NCBI GenBank assembly: GCA_002197995.1
Contig: NGZR01000002.1
Location: 2,666,001 to 2,730,000 of the forward strand
DNA from: Gaeumannomyces sp. JS-464
Lineage: Eukaryota; Ascomycota; Sordariomycetes; Magnaporthales; Magnaporthaceae
Direction: 5' to 3'
Length of the DNA stretch: 64,000 nucleotides
A program made the translations under genes and the position numbers. Every line of letters starts with the position of its first letter. Position 1 is the first letter of the stretch. The notes beneath the pieces were generated by a model. That model had not been told where the DNA came from and made no database searches. It saw nothing but the letters and a program-made list of their open reading frames with translations. Positions 11,957-24,968 of the stretch are shown in pieces.

Positions 11957-14900
11957 TCAGTAGATCTCGTCGTCGCTCGAATGTGACACGCCACTGTCTT
12001 TGTTGTTCTCCTTCCAGGCCGCCATCTCGGCCACAGGGATGCGCCCTCGGAGGAACCTGAGCGTCGCCTCGGTGCCACGCTCGAGCACGTTGAACCTCGG
12101 CACCCGGAACCGGTTGCCCATGACATCCAGCTTCTCGAGGCCTATGGACGCACCGTTGCTGCCGGTGCCGCCCAGGAGGCCAATGCGCGGGTTCAGGTGT
12201 GCAATGTCGTTGTTGGAAGCGTCCACACCCGCATGCCCTTGATGCAGTCGGGCTCGAGATCCACCAGGTGGTTGTTAGACACGAGGAGGACCGTCAGTTC
12301 CGGAAAGGCATCCCTGAGCTGCGTGCCAGGCGGCAGCGCCGAGATGCGGTTGGCGCTCACGTCCAGCTTCTGCAAGGCCGGGCTGACCAGGTTGCTTGTT
12401 AGCGGCGCCAGGCTCGTGATGTGGTTTGAGCATAGGTTGAGCTCCCGCAGCGCCAGCAACTCCAGCTTCATTCCGCTGCCGGCGTCACCCATGTACGACT
12501 CGCCCACGAGCTGGTTGTGCGCCAGTGACAGAGACGTTAACGTCTCGGCAAAAAACGACAGAGACTCTGGGATGACGGAGAACAAGTTGTGGTGAAGCTG
12601 CGCCTCCCTGATGCGGTGCTCCGACGCTACGCGTGAGCACAGGACAGGGTGGAGAGACGAGGATTCCGTCTTTGATCGGTCCAGAACACCACCAGGCTTG
12701 ACCACCCAGCTTTCCTTAGACAGGGTGTGTGACCGAGAACGCGCCGGAGAGTGCGGAGCCGATGTGGGAGGGGTGGCAAAGTCCTCGTCCGAGCAACGGC
12801 TGTCATCGAAATCATCGCCGGGCTTAACGGCCGACGATCTCGCACGCGTCCTCTTTGGGGTGAGCGTGTCCGTCTCTTTATGTGCGTCCCCACGCATGGG
12901 GAAAGCCGGCTCCTCGGGCAACTCTTCCTCCTCGGCAGGCGCCAGACGAGAGGCCAGGATGTTCTTGAGTTCCTCGGTCGAGATGGAACAGAACTTCTTA
13001 TCACGGAGAGGATTGCCACTCAGTCTGATCATTGCTAGGTTATCCATGCGAGAAATCTCTGCAGGTATGGTTCGCACGTCGTTGCTTGACAGGTCGACGT
13101 GTCTCAGGTTGACAAGGCTGATCAGCCCCTCGGGAATAGCACTGATGCTGTTCTCATCCGCTGTGAGGGTGAGCAGACTGGGGCACTTGCTCAGATCAGG
13201 AAGCGACTGTAGCCTGTTCATGGACACGCAAATCTGGTGCAGCGACGGCATGGCAAGCACTCCTGTCCTGTCCGCAGAGACCAGTTGTGTCAACTGGTTC
13301 GACGACACATCTAGGCTCTGGAGGTTCTCGAGCGACTCGACCGAATCGTCAATCAGGACACCGCTGAGCTTGTTCTTTCGAGCCAGGATCTCGGTGAGCG
13401 GCAGTTGAGACAGAATCTTGAACGGCAGGGCCTCAAAGCTGTTCTCGCTCAGGTTCAGGATCCGAAGTTTCTTGAGGGCCACAATCCCAGTGGGGAGAGC
13501 TGAGATGTTGTTCCCATGCAGATCAAGGATCTCCAAGTTGGTCAATTTGGAGAACGAGGCATCGAGGGGGCCATAGAAGAGATTGCCCCCAAGTTTGAGA
13601 TCGCGGAGCGAGGTTATCTCAGAGATGAGCTCCGAGGATGGGTTTGTGATCCGGTTCGAGGACTAGTGTGGCCGACATTAGCAAAGACACCAAGAGTATT
13701 GGGGGGTTGGTTTTAAAATTCGGAGCTCACCAGGTTCAGAGACGTCAGACACTGGAGACGCCTGAGTCCCGTTGGTAGAGAGATAAGCATGTTGCCATGC
13801 AGGTCAAGCGTCTCCAAACCGTAGAAGACGCCACCGGATCCTTCCTCGTCGTCGTTAAAGTCGTGCGGATCCCGGTCAGGGAATATCACATCGTCGATCA
13901 TCTCAATCTCGTTGTCGGCGGCGACGAACCGAGTCAGATCCACGCTCTCAGCCCAGGAGCCGTCTTCTGTGCCGATCGAGGCCAAGTCGTATATCTTGAG
14001 CACCTCGCGAGGTATCTCTCGCAGACCGAGGGCCGCAAGGTCCAGCCTACCGCTGGTGCGCGCCGTCCCAAATCGGGCCTCGAGCACTCTAGCCTTTGCC
14101 GTCTCGCTTCGCCGTTGGCCAAAGGGGATGTCGACCATACCGAACTGGTTATCGGGAATTCCGAAAGGGTGGTGGTCGGCCAAGCCAAAGTCGAAGGTGG
14201 TATCTGTGGGTATAAGTGGCGACTTGACAGGCTGTGATAATGGCTCCGTAGGCGCCGAAGCGCCACTCTCGGCATCCTCCTCTCCCTCCCGCTGCTGTTG
14301 CATCTGCTGCTGCTGCCTGGCAGATGCCTTCCTCGCCGCCTTGGCCTTGGCGATCTGCTCCCGGAGTGCGGCCGACGATTTCCTAGACGCGGCCATCGAC
14401 GCAGACTCGCTCGAGTCAACCGTGAGCACTGTAGATGTGGGCGAGGAGCTCGACTGGGTTGCATCGTCGCCCGACGTGTTAGATGACTTTTGGGAGACGA
14501 GAGACGACTTGCGTGCCGTAGGCGTTCCCGTAGCCGCTGGCTTCTCAGACGCAGGCACCGCAGGTTTCTTGAAGAGGCTGTTCACCGACTGGCGTGGTTT
14601 CAACGGCCGCGCTGCCAGCGTCTTGGCCGCGGGCTTGCTGTTCTCGGCAAGTCCAAGCTGTTTCTCCGGACTTGGCGTTCTTGACCGTGCTGGCGGTGGC
14701 AGCATCTTTGAGCTCTGTGTGGATATTTTGCGGACCGAAGCTCGCAACGTGTCACTGCTTGGGGCAGCAAGTCGAGACTGAGACGATGAGGCGCGAAGCG
14801 TCTTGATTCCCGAGGGTGGACCTTGCGTTGGTGTTCCCCTGATGGGCGCGAGCGGGGTCTTGAAGGCACTCGAGGGCCTCGCAAGCATCGACGCATGGTC

Positions 14901-15627
14901 CTGCCGGGAGCTGGATGGCGGCCTGCTAGGCCCCCTTGACGTTGACCGAGACTGTGCATCTTTCTGGTAACTTGAGCCCGGCCGAGAACCGTGAGACCCG
15001 CGCGAGGCGCGGCTACCAGGGCGCGAAGGTGACTGTGGTATGGATCCGGAGTCGAAGAAGGCCGACGCTTTGCCGCTCAGGGCGGGTGAGGACGGCAGCT
15101 GGACAAAGTCTCAATGGTTCTCTCGGAAAGCGAGGGCCTCGACCTTGGTGTTTGCTCCGGCTCCTGTGTCTCGGTGGGGACAGGAGCACTCCACGGGTCT
15201 TGCCTCTCTTTTGCGGGTGTGATGGGGCTGTTGCTGAACACCTCAGAAGGACGCCTCGTAAGCGTCAACCTCCGTTTGAATAGCACATCTGTCTGTTGGG
15301 CAGCCGAGGCCGGCGGCTCGGTTGTGGGCTCTGCATTTAGAGCCACCGACGGGGTCCTCCTGGACAGGGACTTGGTCTGGAGCTTTGCCGGTTGCTGGGC
15401 AGGCGCCGGTGCCTGCCTGCGGGTTCCCGAAGGTATCGAGCTGCCGAGCCTATCGCGGGAGGCGGCTGCACGGAGCTTGGGCAGGCGAAGCTCACTGCCG
15501 CCGCTGTTCAGCTGTTCGCGGGAGGCAGACGGACGGATCGAGGGCGCGGCGGCTGAGCGCGGCTGTGGGAGTCGCGAAGTGGGCCGCGGGAGGGCGCTCG
15601 GGATTTTGGACTGACGCCTTCCTCCAT
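11957..15627 (-). CDS. Leucine-rich repeat protein (LRRC40-like)
   Basis: A long Ser/Pro/Arg-rich disordered N-terminus (about 15627-14200) contains SKIPSALPRP-type motifs common in fungal homologues. It is followed by two blocks of leucine-rich repeats. Typical units are LETLDLHGNML, LEILDLHGNNI, LRHVDLSSNDV and LTSLSLAHNQL. Between the LRR blocks lies a disordered, Ser/Thr-rich insert (about 12650-12990). One intron is clear: 13663-13730, GTGAGC donor and CACTAG acceptor, joining LNL to SSNRI within a repeat. The likely start is the ATG at 15627. Small frame changes are needed near 15612, at about 15085-15092 (an expected CCC reads CC) and near 12230; the C-terminus ends at 11957. Such LRR proteins are protein-interaction scaffolds of uncertain function in filamentous fungi. 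Orthology to LRRC40 is inferred from architecture only. Confidence 0.75.
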
Positions 15628-17874
15628 CTCTACAACGGGCAGCCCGCCCAACGGGCCGTTGAAGTGGGAGGTCTGACCGGGAACTAAGGTGAGGGCTGCA
15701 GGGCGCTTTGTCAGTGATAACTTTTTTGGCGTATGACGCGAGCGGTGGGCGAGTTCGCGCACGCACAGATCAGACTATTGGAGAGCTTGTGTGCTCTAGA
15801 AGAGCTCAGGCAAGTAGGCCCTCGGTGGTTTTCCTACTCAGTAGACGAGCGGATATGTGGATGCCGGGTCTCTAGCGAGGAAGATCATGCCCACGAGGAA
15901 TTGATGGTGGGATCAATTTGAGCTGGGAGATGGGATATGGGAGGTTTTGACTAAAGAGAGTAGCTGAAGAGTAAAGGAAAAAGAAGAAGAGGACAAACGG
16001 CGAGGGACCCCAAGCAGCGAATTTGGGTTTGGCCTTGTGGGAACGGCGGCACAAAGCGGCACAACGTGATGAAGGCCAAGTGAGTGCTGTGCTTGTTTGT
16101 GTTTGGGTTACTTTGGGTGTGTTGCGTTGCGTTGCCGGGGGCTTTTTCGCGTTTCGTTTCGAGCGCGCGCGCCCTGGCCCCAGAGCGTTGGACTCTGGAA
16201 GCCTGCCCTGGCAGACAGGGAATCCCTTCCAGGCTCGGAACAACACAAATGAGCCCATCGGCAGCACCAGGGGGTTTTGATGCCCACGGCTTCATTCACC
16301 TCGTGCTAATTGCAATGGAGAAAGTAGCGGCATCGCTGCCCCTCTTCGTCAGCGCCGTCGCATCCATTCGGGTTCGGTCCCTCAGCTGAACTTGCTTTTT
16401 CTCCGTCAACTTGCTTCTGCCCCCAATTTGCCCACTCGCCTTGCCCTGTTCTTCAGCGGGAAGCCGCAGATCAACCGCGCTACTGCAGGATCCAGCCCTG
16501 ACACTGACAGGAGCGCAGAAGCAAGGGTCTGCCCTCCACGGACAAAAGAAAGGGGCGACGGGTGCACAATTTTGAGGCAGCACGCCAATCAACTGACGAC
16601 CGCTTTATTTCGGCTACCTCACGCCAAAAAGACGGGCAGAAAGTTTGTGGAACACGCCATCACATCACGGACAGCACGCGAACCAAAAGACCAGACGCTT
16701 CCCTTCTGGGCTGCACCCTGTCCCACAGCTCGCGACTGTTCGGGGCGATGCAGGGTTCTAGCCGGCTTCGCTCAGTTCTACGTGTTTTTGATTCCCTGCC
16801 TCTTGTGCCATCGCCTCTAATAACGCAAGAGCAGTCGATGGCGGCAGCAATTCTGTGATGCCAACTTTGCCATGGCCCATCACGCCCAAAATAATTACCC
16901 TAGCCCTGCGGCTGTGTGCTGGGCCTCCTCCCCCGCATATTGGCACAAACTTGAAAAGGTTCGATATTGTGCTAGCCAGGCAAGGCAGCAGTTATGCCTG
17001 CAGCCATCTGTGCGCGCCCGGTTGCAGTACCATGTATAAACCCGAGAATAAGTTCCGCCCGTGATCCGGGCCTGGGTCTGGGCTCGGATCGGATCGACGC
17101 GGCTTTGGGCATTCCGTGTTCATGCGGATGCCTGCAAGCCGTCCCCAAGATCCGTCCCCATTGTAGGTTCCAGGCTCGCCGCCGCAGGGCAGGCGCATGC
17201 ACAAAAGAAGAAAGAGATGTGTACCTAGGTAGGTACTGCATATGATACCGACGGGAAGGTTTTTGTGTCGTCATTGTGTGTGATGGTGCCAGCGATGAAC
17301 CCCTCTTTGATCTGAAACATCAACGCGCGACGAGTGCAACCCAACCTTGTGCCTTGCCGCTGCGACCACAAACACAACAAGACAGGTTCGCCTATAGGGA
17401 AATTCCCTACATCGTTCGAGGGCGGCGCTCGTGCGCTCGATACCACATAGGGAACACGAACCAACTCCCTCGCATTGGCCTTCTGGTACGCAAGGCGCTT
17501 GTCGTGTTTTGTTCTAGGATGTCCCCACAAAGCATGCTATCAGCTGCAGTCATCTCCTATCTAAGTCTAGTGTGGCCTTCGTGACATTGTCCTTCTAATG
17601 AGAAGGGGCTTTGATTTCATGAGGGACCATGTCTCTTTAGTATCGCCATCTATCCTGTTTATATCTATTTGGTCTAGAGTCCAACCCCATCCCCTCTTTC
17701 CAGAAACTGGCTGGGTAGGGAGCTCGTGTATCCTTGGTATAATGTTCTGAGGAATCTCACGGCTTCCCCAATCATATCGTACAGCGGACTACGAGAGAAA
17801 ACAGCCCGCCTTCCCAGTCCCAGGGGCGGGCCCGATCAGCCAAGATCCTCGACTCCTCAACATGCTACAATTCC
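15628..17874. other. Gene-poor spacer (2.2 kb)
   Basis: No convincing gene on either strand. The first part is the promoter of the LRR gene; from about 17600 it is the 3' flank of the desaturase gene. A CCTAGGTAGGTA tract lies at 17220-17235. Confidence 0.5.
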
Positions 17875-19771
17875 TCACGAGGATGGGGTGCGGAACTTGC
17901 GCGCCATGTCCTCCTTGGTGAATTGGCGCGTGTGCTGCCGGAGCATCTCGGCCCTCTCCTCCATGGTCATGTGGATCTGGGCGCCCATGGGAACCAACTT
18001 CCGCGCCAGGTACATGTAATCCTTCTGCAGGCACTTGATGGTGATCATGTTGAAGTCGAGCCCGTGAAACACGAGCGCCCGCTCGCGTGCGTACGTCTCC
18101 TTTTCCTTGATGAACGACACCGGGTGCTGACGCCAGTGCCTCAGGGGATTCAGGTGGTGCGACGTGTGGTACCCGTCATTGAAGCAGTAGCGGTTGCTCT
18201 TTGATTTTCGTGTCAGCAATCAATCTTGCGCGAATGGCATTGTTCGGGGCCCGTGCACGCCGAGAGACAAGAGAAAACTCACGGGGACATCAATGAGTGT
18301 GATGCTGGAACGGTAGTCCGAGTCGGCGTCCTCCCAGTCTACAAACGCGTGCTGGCCCCAGTTGCCGGCCATGAACGCGGCACGCAGGAGCAGGAAGGGC
18401 AGGATGATGACCATGAATGCGGCGCGGGCGTTGACGAAGCGCCACAGGCAGTACATGATGGCGTAGCTGCCCAGCTCCCAGAAGGCCGCCCTGGCCGAGA
18501 GCTCGTACTTGCGCTTGCGGAAGAAGTAGAGGGGCAGGTCGAGCCAGACGAGGAAGTAGAAGCGGCCGACGTACTGGGCAAAGTGCCAGGGGTTGTCGCG
18601 CTGGAAGTAGATGGTGGACGACAGGTCGCCCGGCCCGTTGCCCTCGACGTGGTGGTGCTTGACGTGGTGGTAGTAGTACGAGTTCCACGTGTGGCCCATG
18701 AGCGGGTCGAGGAGGTAGGGGAAGGCGTGGTCGATCAGGCTTGGCCAGCCCTTGGCCAGGACGCCGCGCTGGTGGATGTGCTGGTGCATCATGAGGGTGT
18801 AGGTGGGCATGTAGAAGAGCTGCATGAAGAAGTGGATGACTGCGTGGGTCCAAGTGAAGCTCCGGAAGAGCCAGATGGCGCTAGGGACCGACGTGGTGAA
18901 GTAGATGATCAGGTGCGTGAGCATGACCACGTCCGTCTTGTAGCGCACCACATTCTGCGCGACCCGGATGTAGGGGCGCAGGAGATAGCGGTCCACAAAC
19001 GCGGGCAGCTTCAGGTCTTTGAGGTCAACCGAAACAAAGACCGTCGGCTCGAAATTCGGGTGCTTGGGGTCGCTCAGCGACTCGAGGGCCTCTTGAGCCA
19101 GCTTGTGGCGGGCATCCTTGTCCAAGACGGCACCATCTAGATAGCCGCGGGGAAGTGGTCAGAAGCTGTTCATCCACCAAAACCCGAACACCGGTGTATC
19201 AAGAAGCCAAAAAGTCGAAAGGAAAAAGTAGTGCCGGTATTGTGGTTTGCAGGCCGAGCACCGCCAACCATCTGACATTTGCACGTGCAGCACGGAATAT
19301 GCGGTTCGGATGCTACCCAGCGGTGGGACTTCCAGGAACCCCAATGAACGGCGAGAAATAATTCCGACCAAGGCAGGAATGCATCGTGGATGGGCGCCAA
19401 GAACACATGAACCTACCGTGCGTCGGCAGCAGCTGCTTTGCCGCATGCCCAGCAGACGATGGAGAACTGCGGCGGCTGCGGCGGCCGGTGGCGGCGTTGC
19501 CTGCGTGTGGCGTCGCACGGCCGCTGGCAACAGCCTCGAGGTCGTCGTCGGCGAGCAGGCCCAGGCTGTTGCTGTCGGGACTGCCGCTGTGGGCGGTGGT
19601 GGTCTTGCCGGCCCCGTCAGCGGTCAGCGCCGAGCCGGGCTCTGCAGCTCCCGGCGCATCGTCGTTGGCGACGGCAGCTCTGGCTTCCCGAATGTCCCCT
19701 ATCAGGTTCTCCAGAGCGATTATGTCGGTCCGAGGCAGATGGGGGTCGATGACAATGCCTGAGCCGTCCAT
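17875..19771 (-). CDS. Membrane fatty-acid desaturase family protein, three exons
   Basis: Exons 19771-19417, 19136-18283 and 18198-17875 give an intact 510-residue protein. Introns are 19137-19416 (GTAGGT..CTAG) and 18199-18282 (GTGAGT..AAAG), and phases match at both junctions. The frame open in exon 2 has no ATG, only TTG at 19125, so the upstream exon starting MDGSGIVIDPH is needed; it joins to exon 2 as LLPTHD-GAVLD. Histidine boxes typical of integral-membrane di-iron desaturases/hydroxylases are present: HQHIH (236-240), HHVKHHH (275-281), a QHAF motif late in exon 2 and HTSHH (414-418). Hydrophobic segments flank them. The enzyme would act in the ER membrane on a lipid acyl chain with O2 and reductant; regioselectivity and substrate cannot be told. 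No cytochrome b5 domain is visible. Confidence 0.85.
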
Positions 19772-22017
19772 AATTGCTACTGCAGAGCCTAGAAAATCAG
19801 GTCCAGGCTGGCTGGACGGTGTGTGGGAGAAGAAGGGAAATGAGAAAACGGCCGGGCGGCTGGACGCAAGACACGACTCCCGCCAGGCCCCATCCGACAC
19901 GGCTCTCCCTCCCACGAGATTGGACGCACGCACACCGCACCGGGACACGACCTCATCAGTTTCCGGCGGGACCGTCCAGTGAGCTGGTGCGATTCTCCAT
20001 CATCCTTGCCACCACGTCTCGCCAGTGGAGATTGACAAATTTTGGGGAGGGAGGGGCCAGGGCACGGAAAGGAGAGAGCACACCGTGGCACTGGCACTGG
20101 TGGAAACGAAACACCAAAAGCAAAGGCGCGGAAAGCACGGGCTCAGTCGCAGGAAATTGATGGCGATAACCATGATAGCCCAAGCAGAGTGCCCACACCC
20201 TTTCCATCCCGGCTGTCGGGACGGTATCCGTTCTCCACTAGTCTAGGCCCACCTGGGCTCATTCTCAGGCGACCTCAACCCTGGAGGACCCTGAAGTTCT
20301 TGGAAATCGTCCTCCCAAGACCTGTGGAGACTGATGTCGAGCTTGGAGCTGAAGATATTACCGTCTGTATTTGATTGGGCTCATACCTAAGTACCTAGGT
20401 ACCTAGCTAATGTTGGGAGTAGAGGATGTTGCTGTTTGCTCTTCTTTTCCCGAGCTCGAACGTGCGGCAGTCTGTCGATCTTTTTGGCCTTGATCTTCTT
20501 TTCTGCTTTTCTTGGCATGCCTTAGGTGGCGGGTGGAACGGGATGTTCAGGGGGGATGCAACCCCGGAAATGAGCCGCGAAAACGACTGGTGACGACGGT
20601 ACCACATACCGTTCCGTGTTTCGCACAAACTCCCGAAAGCTGTGCCCTGGGGACTCTAATGTTGGATGCATCGTTGCACTCGACGGCCAACGGGCCGTCG
20701 GTAGTGAGCTGTGGAACCCTTCGGAAGCTGACCTGGGCGGGCTGCCGAGACGGGCCTCCCGTGGTGCATTTCCGCTCCTCGATTCCTATCCCGAGCCGCC
20801 AGTCCTCGGAAACGACTCCGGGCCGGGCTTGGGTTGGCCTATTGACAAAACCAGTGTCGGGATGATGATGTGGCCGCGATCAAGCTGACGCCAGACGGTC
20901 TACCTCGTCTTGGCTTGGTTTGCAAGTGGCGTCATTCCATGTCGCCCTTGCCTGCCACCGCCTTGGGCTGGTAGATGACAGCCATTGAGGTCAAGTGAGA
21001 TATCTCCATTGGTATTTATAGCCTATATCCTACTATACCTCTGACATATAGGAGGTAGGTGCCTTGCATACATAGGTACCTAGGTAGGTAGATACTAGGT
21101 AGGTGATCGGGAGACCTAAAATCAAATCAAGACTGACGTGTTCTGCTTGGCCTGGGGGCAGCTGCCACATGGCTAACACAAAATCCTTTGGACGGATTGA
21201 CATCGACGCCACCAGCAAGCCTGGCACCAGTCGGTCTTTCGGAGCCGAAGGGCCCCGACTTGCGTCGAGCTAAGGCACGCAACTGCAGGAATCTGTATCG
21301 CGGTACGTGGCCAGCATACAACGCGCACGCCCGGCTTCTTGGCGTGAGCCATCTCCTCGCCCAAAGATGCATGCAGGCAATGAAAACACCAACAATATCC
21401 AATCAAAAGAGGGAGAAAGCAAAAGGGGGTCTGTCCATGTCTGTCGAGGGGCTGGCCACCTCGTGGGGAAGTATGGAGCCAAGCCCGAAGGGACGCGAGG
21501 ATTGTGACGATGTCAGAGCCGGACCAACCGTCAGCGTGTAGTTCCTCGCCAGAGAAGAACCCTAAACCGCCTGTGCGCTGCCTCCCCAGGGCATCCCCGC
21601 GGCCTGCCATGGAGCCCGTCCGCCAGCGACAATTGCCCACCACCAAGGCTTGGATAAGGCCGTCCGATATTCGGTGACCGAGAAAACGGGTGGCTCAGTC
21701 AGAGCTGACGTCTCTGCCTTTTTCTTTTTGCCCTTTTTGATCCTTTCCCTTGGATCGATCGTCAAAATCAGACAATCCGTCAGCCAAGAGGGGTATCGGG
21801 CTATCCCCAACGTCGGGTCCGGGGCATACTTATACTACCAAATCCCTCTTTCACCGCATCCCAGTAACCTAGCAGCTTTTCTGTTCGAACAGCGTGAAAT
21901 GGAAAAGGGAGGCAGTGAATAATAATTTCATATTTGCTTTCTTCGACGGGATTTGACAGTCGAAAGCGTACTACTGCTTCTCTCTTATTTTTTGCCCCGC
22001 AAACAACACAACAAAAG
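19772..22017. other. Divergent intergenic region with CCTAGGTA tracts
   Basis: A 2.2 kb spacer between the divergently transcribed desaturase (-) and b561 (+) genes. It holds dense palindromic tracts at about 20388-20407 and 21070-21103. No ORF here has a domain or convincing splice sites. Promoters of both genes are expected at its ends. Confidence 0.5.
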
Positions 22018-23068
22018 ATGACATCCAGGACGAGAACACTAGAGGCCGCAGCCTGTCTATCCCTTGGTAGGCCCATCTCCAACCAACTTACTCGCCCTAC
22101 TGTCGGATTACCACTTCAGACTCTGTTTAGCTGACGAAACATTTCGGCCAAAAGTCGCGCCAGCAATAGCCGCACCACAATGGTGGAACAACCCTGGCAA
22201 CGGCGGCAACGGGGGCTTCGGTAATGGTGGCTTTGGCAACGGAAATGGCAATGGCAACGGGAACGGCGCGGGGTTCGGCAACCCCAACGCCGGGTTCGGG
22301 ACGGACGGCAACGGGTTCCCCAATGGCTTCGGCAACGGCAACAGCTTCCTCGGCTTCGACATCAGCCAGGCCATGTACTACCGCTCCGTGCACGGCATCC
22401 TGGCCTCGCTGGCATTTGTCCTCCTCTTCCCCATCGGCTCCATCCTCATGCGCATCGTTCCCGGCCGCCTCGCCCTGTTCGCCCACGCGGGCATGCAGGT
22501 GATCGCCGTCATCATATATGTGGCCGCTGCGGCCCTGGGCATCCACCTGGTCATGACGGTCCGGTTACCGTTTGGGAACGGCACGCTGGTGAGTGCATCC
22601 ATTGTGTGACCCTCAGGTTCTCCCCCCTCGGGCCCTCGAGCCGACAAAGATACTGACCATGCCCAACAGCTCAACGAGCCCTCAGTCAACTTCCACCCCA
22701 TCATCGGACTCGTCGTGCTCGTCATGGTGGTGGTGCAGCCGGTGCTGGGCTACCTGCACCACGCGGCCTTCAAGCGTCTAGGGCGCCGGCAGGCGTGGTC
22801 GCACCTACACCTATGGAACGGCCGCGTCGCCATCACGCTGGGCATCATCAACGGCGGGTTGGGGCTCATGATCTCGCGCGCGCCGGCACGCCTGACCACG
22901 GCCTACACCATCGTGTCGGCCATCATGTGGGTGCTCTGGTTCTGCGCCGCCGTGCTGGGCGAGTGCCGCCGCGCCATGGCCGCCCGCAGGGAGAGCAGGC
23001 AGCGCCGCAAGGAGGCCCGCCGCCGCGAGAGGGCGCACAAGACGTCGCTGCGGTCGGCCTCCAGCTGA
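22018..23068 (+). CDS. Cytochrome b561 / ferric-reductase-like transmembrane protein
   Basis: Exons 22018-22066, 22131-22588 and 22670-23068; introns GTAGGC..TTTAG and GTGAGT..ACAG in matching phase; 301 residues, intact. After a short N-terminus comes a Gly/Asn-rich low-complexity repeat (GNG/GFGNG units, about 22200-22340). Five to six hydrophobic helices follow. Histidines positioned for haem b binding occur in VHGIL, FAHAG, NFHPI and LHLWN. The tail is very Arg-rich. b561 proteins move electrons across membranes, often from ascorbate or, in fungal DOMON-b561 proteins, to or from an extracellular haem domain. No DOMON domain is visible here, which makes this a b561-only form. The membrane it sits in and its redox partners are not shown by the sequence. 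Confidence 0.82.
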
Positions 23069-23930
23069 GTGATGCCATGCCGCTGGAAAGTCGGTGGCGG
23101 GGCGGCTCGCGTATTATTGTACAGGATTGGAACCTGTAAGATATAGATGGTGGAGAACTCGGGGGCAAGAGGTGCGCGCGGAAACCTCAGCATGTTGGCC
23201 AAGATTTGATGGTTTGATGCTGTTCGGATTGCAGAGCAGAGAGTCGCACATAGGCCTCGACAGGGCATGGCTGTTTGGGCTACATGGCATCTGGAGTTTT
23301 TGGTCATGGAAAGACTTTCTTATTGGTAGCTTGGCTGATGTTGTAAAGGATGACAACGGACGCGGGGGTAATAGCTTAGTTGTGCTTAGACCTAGGTATC
23401 TCCCAAGGTAAACGTGAGTAATTTGACATGTTACAGTACCTTTATGTTCTCACCATTGACTGCAGGGCAAACCCGGGGACAGGGACAGGGAGAGAATGTG
23501 CCCCAGATCTTGGCTGGAACGCAGTCATCCATGGAAAAAGTTGAAGAGTTTGGTTTCAAAGCACGGTGACCACCTTCCTTTCTTGCATCGCCCCGTTCTG
23601 CAAACCCCACGTCGGCGTTCTAATCTTGATCTGTTTGGTGGGGTGTATCCAAGGCGGGGTTTTGCTGGTGGGGGTTCTTTAAGCCGCCCTTCGGCCAGGC
23701 CGGGCTTCGAGTGAGTCGCATGGAACGCGAATTTTTCGCGATGGTGGGGGAGTGACTTGCTGCCTGCCGGGTGGACTTGAGTTCTCCTTGTAAATAAAGA
23801 AGGAAAATAAATAAATAAAGCAGAAAATACTTTTCTCGGACATCTGCCGCTGCACAGGCTGTCCTCCGATCCCATTCGCTCGTCCTCCTCGACCACATCA
23901 CGCGCATCTCTCCAACAAAAAGAAGCAAAT
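23069..23930. other. Intergenic / xpt1 promoter
   Basis: Non-coding spacer between the b561 gene and xpt1. The 3' end, with a short AT-rich AAATAAATAAATAAAG segment near 23800-23820, is the likely core promoter and leader of xpt1. Confidence 0.5.
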
Positions 23931-24968
23931 ATGGTTCAAAAGCTCTACGTGACCTACAATGATGTAAGTCACCGACCTTGCCTCGAATACGTCCCATCGT
24001 TTTTTCCCCAACGTCACTCGCCCGCCCGTGCCCACATGGCCGACCGTTGCGGCCGCTCGTGCCACGAAGTGCGGGTTCCGACGTCATGCAGCAGGTCGCC
24101 GCAAGGTTGACTTAGCAGATCCGCCGCCGGGCGTCCTTCCTCCGCGGACCAAGACGGCCGCTCCGCCCGCAAACGCCCTCTTCTTACTACCCTCCGACGC
24201 AGCCTCAGTGCAGCCTACAAAGCACAATAAGCATGTTCTAACTTGCTGCTTCCTTGTTTCCCGCCTCCCGCAGGTGCACAAGCTGTGCCAGGAGTCCGCG
24301 CCGCGGATCCTGTCCGACTTCAACCCGCAGCTCATGATCGCCATCGGCGGCGGCGGCTACGTGCCCGCGCGGATCCTGCGCTCCTTCCTCAAGACGCCCG
24401 GCAGCCCCAACATCCCGATCCAGGCCATCGGCCTGTCGCTGTACGAGAAGCTGGCCTCGGACCGCATCGAGGAGGCCCCCGGCACAAAAGTCACGCGCAC
24501 CCAGTGGCTCGACCTGTCCGCCCTGGGCGAGATGAGCAACCTGCTCGGCAAGCGCATCCTCATCGTCGACGAGGTCGACGACACCCGCACCACGCTCGAG
24601 TACGCCGTCAAGGAGCTCGAGAAGGACGTCGAGGCCGCCGCCGTCAAGGCTGGGTACACGGGCGAGAAGACGCAGTTCAGCATCTTTGTCCTTCATGTGG
24701 GTTACCTTGTCGTGCTTCCGGGGGACCGGAAACTTGAGTGGGAGTTTGGCAGAGACCGTGGATAGTTTGACTAACACGAGGCCATATTTGCGCCCGCTCG
24801 ATCTAGAACAAGGACAAGGAAAAGAAGGGCAACCTGCCCCAGGATATGCTGGACCAGCGCAGGTATTTTGCCGCCAGGACCGTCGAGGACCTGTGGATCT
24901 GCTACCCGTGGGAGGCCACAGACATCGACGAGCACGACAAGCTTGCCGGCGAGCAGCAGAAACAATAA
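23931..24968 (+). CDS. xpt1: Xanthine phosphoribosyltransferase
   Basis: Purine salvage enzyme: xanthine plus PRPP gives XMP and pyrophosphate in the cytosol. Exons 23931-23963, 24274-24696 and 24807-24968; introns GTAAGT..GCAG (310 bp, long for this window) and GTGGGT..CTAG; intact, 205 residues. The start is MVQKLYVTYNDVHKLCQ. A glycine-rich IGGGGYVPARIL loop lies at about 35-46. The PRPP-binding signature RILIVDEVDDTRTT is at 105-118. The C-terminal WICYPWE motif is typical of the yeast Xpt1 family. Neighbours are unrelated. Confidence 0.93.

Noticed and set aside
16392..16820. 142-codon ORF between the LRR gene and the desaturase
   Set aside because: No recognisable features; codon use is unlike neighbouring genes.
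18226..19140. 304-codon plus-strand ORF opposite the desaturase
   Set aside because: It is the antisense shadow of a gene with clear His boxes and splice sites.
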